64,000 nt of DNA from Promerops cafer (taxonomy: Eukaryota; Chordata; Aves; Passeriformes; Nectariniidae), in the NCBI GenBank assembly GCA_013398275.1, contig VZSE01012296.1, positions 893,425 through 957,424 of the forward strand. Direction: 5' to 3'. The notes beneath the pieces were generated by a model. The model saw only the letters and a list, made by a program, of their open reading frames with translations, ran no database searches and had not been told where the DNA came from. A program made the position numbers and the translations under genes. This document shows positions 35,050 through 44,770 of the stretch, piece by piece (positions within the stretch are counted from its first letter, which is position 1; every line of letters begins with the position of its first letter).

Positions 35050-35445
35050 CTGTAAAGTTTGGTCGAATGTCAAAAAAGCAGAGGGACAGCCTGTACGCCG
35101 AGGTGCAGAAACACCGAATGCAGCAGCAGCAACGGGATCACCAGCAGCAGCCAGGAGAGGCAGAACCACTCACACCAACATACAATATCACCACCAATGG
35201 GTTAACAGAGCTACATGACGACCTCAGTAATTACATTGATGGGCATACCCCTGAAGGTAGCAAAGCAGACTCTGCAGTTAGCAGCTTCTACTTAGACATA
35301 CAGCCTTCTCCAGATCAGTCGGGTCTTGATATTAATGGAATCAAACCAGAACCAATATGTGACTACACACCAGCATCGGGCTTCTTCCCTTATTGTTCTT
35401 TTACAAATGGGGAGACCTCTCCAACTGTGTCCATGGCAGAATTAG
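35050..35445 (+). CDS. RORA: RORA exon: C-terminal extension and hinge
   Basis: The 396-nt exon follows tgtgtctgtatttcag and ends before gtaatg, beginning and ending in split codons (Ala87 and Glu219 in RORalpha4 numbering). It finishes the DNA-binding extension (AVKFGRMSKKQRD) and then encodes the flexible hinge. The hinge has glutamine-rich HRMQQQQRDHQQQPGEAE coded largely by CAG, and a long acidic, serine- and proline-rich segment including GIKPEPICDYTP, which has the form of a sumoylation consensus (psi-K-x-E, here IKPE). Reading past the donor gives a stop soon after 35445, so the splice is needed. By memory of the human protein, the differences are confined to NITTNG for NISANG. Confidence 0.97.
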
Positions 35446-38231
35446 GTAATGAGAGAGAAAAGCTTCCATTGTAATTGTCTTAACAGTACCCTTTGGATTA
35501 AAGTGACACATGTAGCCAGGTGATAGTGAGAATGCTGCTTCAGTAGAGCTGTGGGCATGTATGGGCATTCTAGTGTGGAGTGCACAGTAAATACCCTGAT
35601 CTCAGGGCACACACCCAGGGGACTGTGGTTGATCAGCACTAACAGTGTTGCTTTTGCTTTCAGTCCTTGCAATAGAACCCTTGGAATACTGATTAAGAAG
35701 CTAATTTTTAGTGCTGAGAAAACAGGGCATTTCTTTATTTGCAGATTATTTTTTAACAATTTATCTCCTTTTTCATTACCTCAATACTGTTACTCCTAAC
35801 AAAAAGTGATAAGGCTGATTTTCTTCTGCTCTTTATCTGAGACAAGCACTGGGCTAATCTGAGGGCAGTTCTTGTCACTTATCGAAGAGGATCTGGCCCC
35901 AGATGCTGAAGGACATTTTTGAATGTAGCAAGTTTTGATAATTTCTCTAAGAGCCTTGTAACAACCACAGTAATTAGCATGTTTTACTTTAAACTTTTCC
36001 CTTAATGATTGCACTAGGGCTGAATTCCACAAGTGTGACTTGTCAACAGCTGAGATGGGAGTTTAGAGTGTGCTGTGTGAACTGGTTATAAACAAAGTGG
36101 GACAGGACATCAAAGAAATGGTTTCATGATTCCATTACTTATGTAAGCAGCCAGGCATTTAAAACTGATTCTTAAAACTTGTTTAAGCAACACTTTTTCT
36201 AATTATTTTATTATGAAAACGTAAAAACAGTTCAAAACATCAGGTATTCCACATTAAAATTTTGTGTGGTTTATTTTATATTCTTCTGAGAAGTTTTGCA
36301 GAGAGGAAGTCACAAAAAGCTTGCTTTTTTTAATGTCCTTACATTGCAGAATGCTGTTCTCTTAAATATAATTTGTCCTGACAGCTAAAATACTGTGTCT
36401 GGCATCAGTTCAAATAATTTCAGATAGGTAAAAAGGAGAAGAAAATGTCAGGACAAAGGCAACACTACCAACTTTGTCTCAGTAAAATGCTAATTTTCTC
36501 ATGGAAGGTATTAAAAATATCTACATTAAACCCACAGAAAAAAAAAAAAAAACAGAGGGTTTTTCCTTTGTAGGCCCAGTGTTGAGTTTGGAACACTGGC
36601 CTAAACTAAGTTTGTCTTGTTGCTTACCTTTATTTACATAGTGCTTTGTTTAAACCCTGCACAGCATGATTTGGGTGCCCAGCATTAACTTAATGAACAA
36701 CGTTTGAAGAATGTTTGTCTGCCAGATGCAGGTTTCAATTTAGAAAGGTGTGGCTGTTCAATGAAAATATTTAGGTGTGTGCTGAAATACAGTCCTGAAG
36801 TGAGGCGGAGGTTTGTGAATAACATGGGAATATTTCACCTCCTGTATCCTGCAAGGGCACAGGGATGGTGCTGTCAGCTGCTGCTACTGGGAACAAGTGT
36901 TTTAACTACACACTTGGTAAAAAAACCCCCAGTTGCTCTGAAATACATCAAAGCTATGGTGACAAATTATAAATTATGTTGTGTTCTACCTTACTGATTG
37001 CTCAGGTAGCACATATAATCTGATTTTACCTCATCTGTATATTAAAGACTTTTCAAGTAGTATCTTAATCAAACTACAGACAGACTGATTGGTCCAGCAG
37101 TTCAGTTTGTGAAGGGTTGGGTTTGATCATAACCAAACAAAGCCAGTTTCACAGAAGACCCAGTACTGCAGTCCCTCAGAATACCTCCATGTTGTAGTGA
37201 CCACCTTTCCTGTTTGGTTTGAGCCTTCATTTTCTGTGACCTAAGAAAGCAAAATTGTGTGAGAAAAGTCCCCAGGCTTCTACTTGTCACATGCTAAAAT
37301 AGGAGAACATGCCCACCTGAATGGTCAGGGTAGGAAAGAGGAAGCTGAATTGAACTGGAACTCGGGTATCTAAATTCTAATCAGGCTTTTGAAAGTGTTC
37401 CTAAATGTTTATGGAACCAAGTTTTATTAATAAATGTCAATCTACCTTATGGGTCTTTTAATCAAGTATAGCAGCAGAAAATAATTTTATTTGGAATTAA
37501 AACATTGTATGGAAATTTCAAATCATGTGCAGTAAACTAGGTGACTACTCTAAAGCTGAAGGGAAAAAAACCCTAGCGTTAGTGATTTTTTAGTGTTATC
37601 TTAGTCATCTGGATTGTCTAATAGATGCATATTCCTGATTTTTTTAATGATATGAGAGTAGGAAAAAAAGAAAGACACTTTTCCCTCCCGGGCAGCCTCA
37701 TGAAACAAGAGTCCTGCCTGAAAAAAACGCTCGCCGGGTGGTACCTGTATTTCTCTATTGGGAAGCGTTGGCACTGGCAGCTCTGCCTGGCTGGCAGTGC
37801 CCCTCTGTCCCGTCCCTGACGGTGTCCTGCGTTCAGCACGGCCTTGTCCACGGACAGTTGTGTGCCCTCGCTCGACGGCTCCATCACGCCGCTTCTTCCC
37901 ATAGTTTCCTGCGGCTGTACTCCATGGTGTATCTGCAGCCCGGGTGTCCGGTGACGGATGTGCCCGAGGTTCCGTGTCCCCCCTTGACGCGGCTTTGCCG
38001 CTGTTCCCCGAACTTTGGGTCGCTGGTGCCCTCTGCCGGCGGCTGCGGGCACGGCCGCGTCCTGCTGCGCTTCCCCAAGCCAGTTCCAAGGAGACTCAAA
38101 CTAAAGCAGTTCTCTCTCTGAGCTCACCCTCTCCCCTCCCCCTGTTGCAACTGAAATATACGAGCTTTTCTCGAGTCTGAAGGTATAGCTTTGCATTTCT
38201 AACGCGTGTCGCTTTCTGCTCTTTCTTTTAG
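35446..38231 (+). other. RORA: RORA intron with a CpG-bearing GC-rich tract
   Basis: The 2.8-kb intron between hinge and first LBD exon is A/T-rich except for about 37680-38130, which is listed separately. An oligo-A run lies at about 36538-36552. No other feature is visible. Confidence 0.85.
37680..38130. other. GC-rich, CpG-containing intronic tract of unknown nature
   Basis: The 450-bp segment contains many CpG dinucleotides (for example aaaacgctcgccgggtgg, gctcgacggctccatcacgc, tgccggcggctgcgggcacg) and has sharp borders with A/T-rich intron. It makes incidental ORFs on both strands without recognisable homology. It could be an orphan CpG island/enhancer, an insertion of foreign or retrotransposed sequence, or a lineage-specific GC patch. 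I cannot identify it. It ends only about 100 bp before the exon at 38232. Confidence 0.5.
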
Positions 38232-38353
38232 AACATCTTGCACAGAATATTTCCAAGTCACACATGGAAACTTGCCAGTACTTGAGAGAGGAGTTACAGC
38301 AGATAACATGGCAAACTTTTCTGCAGGAAGAAATTGAGAACTATCAGAACAAG
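38232..38353 (+). CDS. RORA: RORA exon: start of ligand-binding domain
   Basis: The 122-nt exon runs from ctttctttttag-type acceptor (cttttag) to gtataa, coding from split Glu219 to Lys259. It encodes the helix 1-3 region (HLAQNISKSHMETCQYLREE, then LQQITWQTFLQEEIENYQNK). Cys233-Gln234-Tyr235 (288-290 in RORalpha1 numbering) are the residues reported to contact cholesterol and cholesterol sulphate in human RORalpha structures, and all three are retained. Met replaces the Leu I remember in human SHLETC, a mild change. Confidence 0.96.
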
Positions 38354-39583
38354 GTATAAAAGCATGCCAAGCTACGGCATGGTTTCTTTAAAGCATGGTA
38401 TTTCCATAACACACTGCAGAATTCACTATTTCACTGCTTTCTCCTTACTATCAGGAATGTATATTTCTGCGTGTTTAAAAAAAAAATAATACGCTAGAAT
38501 TAAAAGCAGCAAGATGGTCAGGGTATCCTTTGCATTTGTGATTTTTACAGCTGTAGGAAAAGGCAAAGACATTCTCCTAAAATCTGTCTCTGATAAAGAA
38601 GGATAGGAAATAATAGGAATTTTTTCAGTCCTAATTGGCATCATATTTTCTTCTCTTAAATTGTAATGTCCTGGATCAACAGCAACAAAAGCTGAAGCCA
38701 CCAGGTTTGTGATGTTACATGCTGTGTTTCTGTTTGAGTTTATAAACACAGAGCTCCATCAGATTTCTGGCCTTCGGGGTTCACTGTAATCCTGATTCGT
38801 GCTCCAGTTGTCCCTCAGTGTTTGGGTTTACCTGTGGAGTAGCAGCACAGTGCTGCCATGCCACCAGGGTATTGTAAGATCTAATCAATGTTATTTCTAA
38901 CACGCCTTCCATCCACAAGCTACTACCAATTGGCTACTTTTGGAGAATGGCCTTGGGAAGCACTGCTGAAGCACACTGTTCTTTGAACATATTTTTTATT
39001 TCCACAGAAAAATATTTAACCTTTGGGAATATAATTTTTTTCTACTTCAGGTGATTTCATTCTACATTATTACCAACACTGGAAAAACTCACTACTTGCA
39101 TGCCTTCTTTATGTTGTTACCAAGATGATCTTCATATATGGACATCTTTATATGTATCCTTCTGAAGATGAGCTAGGTTGATAATTTGCATTCAGTACAA
39201 AATAGAGAAGCTGATAGGAAAAATATGATCATGCCTTGCTGGTGTAAATCAGCATTTTATTTCCATGCAATGAATAAAATTCCCACTGAAATGACCAAAA
39301 TCATTACACTTTGACATTTTTGGCTTATGAAATAAAAGTACTCCAAGCTGGATCTCTTCTGACACAACTGAAGAAATCTTCCATGGTTGCATTGTCATTC
39401 ATCCACATGAGGCTCTGGTTTTGAGGTCAATTCCCCTTGTCTTATAAGCAGACTGTAGCCAGGAGTGTTGGAGAGAGCTCACTCCATTTTGTTGTTTGCT
39501 TTTCTTTAGCTCTGTTTTACTTTCTGACAATGCTTTCCAAAGCTTGATCAGTAATTTTTGAATTTCTCTTCTCTCTCAAACAG
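38354..39583 (+). other. RORA: RORA intron
   Basis: A 1.2-kb intron. A fragment at about 39235-39290 (tgctggtgtaaatcagcatt, and later cccactgaaatga) resembles the old amniote repeat seen near 5690 and 21805. Nothing else is recognised. Confidence 0.8.
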
Positions 39584-39716
39584 CAAAGGGAGGTAATGTG
39601 GCAGTTATGCGCAGTCAAAATAACAGAAGCTATACAGTATGTAGTGGAATTTGCCAAACGCATTGATGGCTTTATGGAACTGTGTCAAAATGATCAAATT
39701 GTGCTTTTAAAAGCAG
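39584..39716 (+). CDS. RORA: RORA exon: LBD helices 3-5
   Basis: The 133-nt exon lies between ctctcaaacag and gtatgt. It encodes residues 260-303 plus one base of Gly304: QREVMWQLCAVKITEAIQYV, then VEFAKRIDGFMELCQNDQIV, LLKA. It contains the nuclear-receptor signature region FAKRIDGFMELCQNDQIVLLK, which forms helix 3 to 5 and part of the coactivator groove (the helix-3 lysine in FAKR is the conserved charge-clamp residue). One conservative change, Val for the remembered human Ile in LCAIKI, is seen. Confidence 0.97.
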
Positions 39717-40409
39717 GTATGTGGGTCAGTTTTAAGGTCTGCTTCTATTAGTTTTGCCTGAGGAAGGTGTTACATGTTACATACAGTGGTTGCATACACA
39801 TATATTTATATGCAGTACAATGATTATTTAAAATTAATAAGGTAAAACCTTGAAAATTGTCTGTTTTTGAAGTAACATCATCTTAGTTATTGTGGGGAGA
39901 AGGAGTTCAAGTCTATCTATTAAATTTTCATAATGGAGAAAGGGAGCAATGAGTGTGTTAAGATGTAAAAATTGGATTTTTTTTTTTTTTTTTTTTTTTT
40001 TTNTTTTTTTTTTTTGATCGCTAGTAGTGACTATTTCAAGGTAAAAATCCAAACTGTTCTGTGCAAGATATTGTAGAAGTAATTCAGGCTACAAATACTG
40101 GACCAAGTTGTTAAGGCTTGGTGAACATAAATATAAATGAGCTGCTTTGGCTTCAGAGACTTCATTACTCAAAAAAAATTACTAGAGTTTGTTAGCATTA
40201 ACTAAGTTGCTTTAGCAAAAGCTTCTAATGGGTTTTATGAGAATTCTTTTAATTCTACCAGCAAACCAAACTATGCTCTGTTACACCACAGCAACTTACT
40301 ACTCTACTAAACTGATAGTGAATGCAGAGCATTATCATTAAATCCTCACTTGCTCTTTGCAAATGGAGTCTCTCCTTCCATAGTCAAACATACGTTGTTT
40401 CTGTTTTAG
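39717..40409 (+). other. RORA: RORA intron with poly-T run and assembly N
   Basis: A 0.7-kb intron. A poly-T run occupies about 39977-40015 and is broken by one N at 40003, so the true homopolymer length is unknown. No further features are visible. Confidence 0.85.
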
Positions 40410-40517
40410 GGTCTTTAGAGGTTGTTTTCATCAGAATGTGCCGTGCCTTTGACTCCCAGAACAACACAGTCTACTTTGATGGCAAGTATGCTAGCCCAGA
40501 GGTTTTCAAGTCCTTAG
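40410..40517 (+). CDS. RORA: RORA exon: LBD helix 5 and beta-hairpin
   Basis: The 108-nt exon is flanked by ctgttttag and gtaagg, coding from split Gly304 to split Gly340: SLEVVFIRMCRAFDSQNNTV, YFDGKYASPEVFKSL. Arg312 and Arg315 (367 and 370 in RORalpha1) in FIRMCRAF are ligand-polar-head contacts in human RORalpha structures and are both present. Glu replaces the remembered human Asp in ASPDVFKS. Confidence 0.97.
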
Positions 40518-41899
40518 GTAAGGAAATGTGAAGTGTTGTGTCTTTAAAAAAAAATAGAATAAAAATAATAAGGTGGAAAAGCAAGGGAAAACAGCTGCTT
40601 AGAAAAATCAGTCTATAGTATTCAAATAGAAGAGTTCTGGAGCTCAAACTGCTGTTTTTTAAGCTGTCATGCTGGCTCTGTTTGAGACCAAGCTCATTTC
40701 AGGAGGTAAAACAGCTTAACTCTGTGCAGTAAAGGACTGTTGGTGCTGAAGTTCAGCATTTTGATTAGCGTAGAGCAGTTTGGACTCACTGAAAAGAGAA
40801 GCCGAGATTTCATATCTAATATATCATTTCATATATCCTGTTGGAAAGGCAGCAGATTTTAAGCTAATTCAGGATATACTGGTGTTACTGCTTTGAAGAT
40901 GTTAATGGTGTTTTAAAATCTGCTAAGTCCAATGGTGTTTTAAATCTGCTAATTTGCTGTTAAAATACTGTAAATAATTTTTAAAAATTAAACTACATAC
41001 AACTTTGAAATTTTTTTCCCATGTATTTTTGCTAATTTTAAAAGGATGTATTTACTGGGTATAGATTTGAGCTGTAAGCCAGTTTGGAGGCAGTGAAAAA
41101 TACATCAGTGGAGAGTGCTGGACAATTATTGAAGTATTCTCTGCCTTTCTAAAACACCTCAAGTTAACAAGGTCAGAATGCAAACAATTCTGGGTTCTAA
41201 GGAAATGGATAACTTGGATCTGTTACCAGCCGTATCCAGAGGTTTAGGCTGGGGAGGCTGAGGAAAGCCCTCATCTCTCAGGTTGTGATGCTCTTCAGAG
41301 CAGGGCTCTTTAAAGACTGTACCTGCATGACAGCAGCAGTAACCTGAATAACACCTGTGTGAGCAAGAAAATGGATAGAAGGAGACAGTTCCTCTTCTGC
41401 ATGAACCATGTTCAGTCAGACCTTGGCTTCTCCCTTTGCTTCCTGCATGTCCCCTGTGTGCCTCTCTTTTCCTCCACTCTGTGTGCTCAATAATCTTAAA
41501 ATCAGAACTTCTTCAGTCCACATTTTGAGCCTTCAGTCCACACTGACACGACAAAGTTCCATTTAGAACAGAAACAAAGAAAGCAATTTTGAGCTTGAAA
41601 ATAAATAGCTTGAGATTTATCCATATTTATCCCATGAGAACCCAACGTAGAAAAGATACAATGCGCAAAACCTTCCTAATCTTGGCTGCCAGGATGTGGG
41701 AGCTGGGAACTTGTGGGAGTGGAGTAATACTCTCAAGGATGAGTGAGATCTCACTGCCATCACTTCACAGTCCTTAAGGAGAAGACCACCTATGAAATGT
41801 TTTACATCTATTTCTCATCTCCATCAGAATAAATCAATAATTCTGTAGCACTGAAGTAGTTTTAAGCAATGTAACAAGAGCTTACCTTCTTTTTGGCAG
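40518..41899 (+). other. RORA: RORA intron
   Basis: A 1.4-kb intron. A short local duplication is present: aatggtgttttaaaatctgc followed by taa at 40904-40926 recurs, one base shorter, at 40931-40952. I see nothing else. Confidence 0.85.
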
Positions 41900-42010
41900 G
41901 TTGTGAAGACTTCATTAGCTTTGTGTTTGAATTTGGAAAAAGTTTATGTTCTATGCACCTGACAGAAGATGAGATAGCTTTGTTTTCTGCGTTTGTTTTA
42001 ATGTCAGCAG
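41900..42010 (+). CDS. RORA: RORA exon: LBD helices 6-8
   Basis: The 111-nt exon is flanked by ctttttggcag and gtaaga, from split Gly340 to split Asp377. It encodes CEDFISFVFEFGKSLCSMHL, TEDEIALFSAFVLMSA, matching the conserved LBD helices 6-8 of RORalpha without differences from the human sequence as I recall it. Confidence 0.97.
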
Positions 42011-43267
42011 GTAAGAGATGAAGGTTTCCTCTAGATTTACTTGGTAGGGGTTGTTTTTATTTTGAGGCCTTTTTAATGATAACGTTACGATTATCAGACA
42101 TGGTGGAAATATCTTTTTGACTGTCTCCTCACCAAATTTATTTTAATAAAACACATTAAAATTATGAATTTAGGAAATTTGTTAAATTGGAAATCTTAAT
42201 CTAAGCCCTTATTTTCCACATTTTCACCTTGTTGAGGACCCAGCTTCTTTGCAAAGGTTTAAATGCTTTTGAGTGAGACTCATGAGCCAATCCTGGTGAG
42301 ACAGGCAGTTACTGAACTCCTATAGTCAGCTTTCCATGTGTGTGACTGCTGCACAACAGAAAATTTCCAGCATTGCCATTTTAGTGTGACTGGGGACACT
42401 GAGAATGATGGTGCCAGATATACAAGTCACCCCAAAAGTCAGCCTGGGTCTGCCATGCCTGTGGCTAAAATAAGTTAATAATCACAGGTGAAAGTGTACA
42501 GTGTGCTCCAGGTCCTGGAAAGGCTTCTTGGGTCAGGTGGAACAAGGTACTGGGGCAGAAAGTCAGTTTGTGGCTGGCCTGACACCTGAGGAAGGAAACA
42601 CTGAGTTCAGACCGCAGCATAGTGGACTCAGGAGTGGTGATGGAAACTTCTATTAGCAATGGTGAGTTTATGGAGTCTATCATAAATGCGTTCTCAGGCT
42701 GTTGGCCAGACAGGAAGTGTGTCAGCCCTGTGTCTTAGCAAGCCACAGAACCCTACAGTTCTGTCACACCAGGAATGTGGCAGCTAATACTGCTTTTCTG
42801 CCAGGAAGTTTAGCTGATTTTTTTTAATAGCTAAAACTTTGCATCTGATTTTTCTGTAAGTCACTGTAAGTTCTGTTAGTTCTGTTGGTTTCAGTAAGAT
42901 CTTAGCAAGAAGATCCTCTCCAACTACTTGTTCATTATATGATCTATTCATTTCTCAGTAAAAAGTTGCTAGCCTCATTTTGTAAATACCCTGCATTTTA
43001 CAGATTTTCTTAGCAAATGAATAATAGATCTTACTCAGATGCATTGCATCCTCCTAAATAAGGGCTTTATAAAGGTAACTTAGAGTGAGTGTAATAAATG
43101 TATTTCAAAACCTATTAATTTTGAAACCCATTTTCTATATAAAAGTATATAACAAGTGGAAGGAAGGTTGCAAACAGGAAAAAGGAATCTGTAACAGACT
43201 TAGTACTTCCTCGTGTGCTGTGATCCATGTGTGCATTACTAGAGGTTTTAACTCCATTTATATTCAG
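42011..43267 (+). other. RORA: RORA intron
   Basis: A 1.26-kb intron with plain A/T-rich sequence. I see nothing worth naming. Confidence 0.85.
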
Positions 43268-43380
43268 ATCGCTCATGGCTTCAGGAGAAAGTAAAAATTG
43301 AAAAACTCCAACAGAAGATCCAGCTAGCACTTCAGCACGTCCTACAGAAGAACCACCGAGAAGATGGAATTCTAACAAAG
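43268..43380 (+). CDS. RORA: RORA exon: LBD helices 9-10
   Basis: The 113-nt exon lies between tatattcag and gtaaga, from split Asp377 to Lys414: RSWLQEKVKIEKLQQKIQLA, LQHVLQKNHREDGILTK. This is the lysine- and glutamine-rich helix 9 and following loop of the ROR ligand-binding domain. It ends in phase 0. Confidence 0.97.
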
Positions 43381-44605
43381 GTAAGAGTCATCCTGTGCCA
43401 TGTCACAGGACTGTGAAAGAGTGGTTTCATCTGAACACTGCCCTGATTATGGGGTAAAAGCTCATACGCAGTTAATTTTTTTATAAACCCAGAATTCTTT
43501 GTTCAAAATCGAGCTTACTTAAACCTAGAAGAGGTGAAACAATGATGTACTGGAGAACAAGGTTGATAGTGGTCTGAAAGAGAGTATTTTTATGTGGAAC
43601 ATCATGAAAAGTGATGAAGGTTTTTATCGTAGTTCTCCTACACAACACTCCTGCCACACAGAATACTATTTCAGTGTTACAACATGCATGCCTTAGTGTT
43701 TGAGGAATCTCTGCCTGCATGACAATTAAGTTGTTACAACATGCAACACACAAACTAAACTTGTTTTTCAGACTTCCCCTGAGAAGTTCCCCACACAGCC
43801 TTTTTCTCAGTTCTTCCAAATACTGATGCCTAGGAAAAAGAGGCACTACCTACTATTATACTAAAGTATCTTCATGTAATTTCTCAGAAATGGGAAACTG
43901 ATGTGATGTTACAAGAAATCTGAAGAACTGGGGAAAGATAGGCACTTTACTTTTACCTTGCAGAGGTAGTTCCTTTTACACCTCTGCACAGCCAGAAAGC
44001 TTATGCTTCGTTTCACATCACAGAATTAGTTAAAATAGAAGCAGGATGGTCCAGCCCCAGGCTCTGCAGATTCTCTTTATTTCAAACCCTAGCTCATGTA
44101 ATTTTCTCTCAGTGTATACCTCAGATACCTTTGTTGGAAGAAAAAGTCTTCCATATGCATTGATACAAATACTTTACTCAGTAACTTCAGGGAGTACCCT
44201 CATAATACTTTTGAAGTACATATTTTTTACCTTATTCAGCTTATGGTAAATAAGTCTAATCTACTGCATTGCCAGTTCCCTCTATAATATTCACAGTGGG
44301 TTTAAAAGCAGTTGAGATTCCCTTCTTCCAAGAGGATAATTTAGTGAGTGAAGATCCAGCCCTGAAAAACTTGTTTTTCAATCCAGCAAGGAAACCTAAT
44401 GCCACATTTTCCAAAGAACTTAAAAAAGATTATTTCACAAATAGCTGTCTATTATTTAAATACTTTTAGCAAATATCCATGACTGTGCATCTGAAATGTC
44501 CTTGTTAAGTAAATAATTTGGTTTGGGAGAGCTTTAATCCTTACAGCAAGATTGGGAGGCCTGGTTCCATGTATGACCGTATGACTTGTGTTCATTTTTT
44601 TACAG
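43381..44605 (+). other. RORA: RORA intron (last coding intron)
   Basis: A 1.2-kb intron before the terminal exon. No repeats or reading frames of note. Confidence 0.85.
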
Positions 44606-44770
44606 TTAATATGCAAAGTGTCTACTTTAAGAGCACTGTGTGGACGACATACAGAAAAGCTTATGGCATTTAAAGCAATATACCCAGACATTGTGCGACT
44701 TCATTTTCCTCCACTTTACAAGGAGTTGTTCACTTCAGAGTTTGAGCCAGCAATGCAAATTGATGGGTAA
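44606..44770 (+). CDS. RORA: RORA terminal coding exon: helices 10-12 with AF-2
   Basis: This last exon starts after a ttttttacag acceptor; its coding part is 165 nt ending in TAA (44768-44770) and encodes residues 415-468: LICKVSTLRALCGRHTEKLM, AFKAIYPDIVRLHFPPLYKE, LFTSEFEPAMQIDG. LYKELF is the AF-2 core of helix 12 that recruits coactivators, and its Tyr452 (507 in RORalpha1) is intact. The length gives a total of 468 residues with the RORalpha4 N-terminus, the usual size, so there is no C-terminal truncation. Confidence 0.98.
   Translation, partial: LICKVSTLRALCGRHTEKLMAFKAIYPDIVRLHFPPLYKELFTSEFEPAMQIDG

Noticed and set aside
37601..38089. 162-residue minus-strand open frame in the RORA intron
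   Set aside because: It is a by-product of the GC-rich tract; the composition is low-complexity and no homology is recognised.
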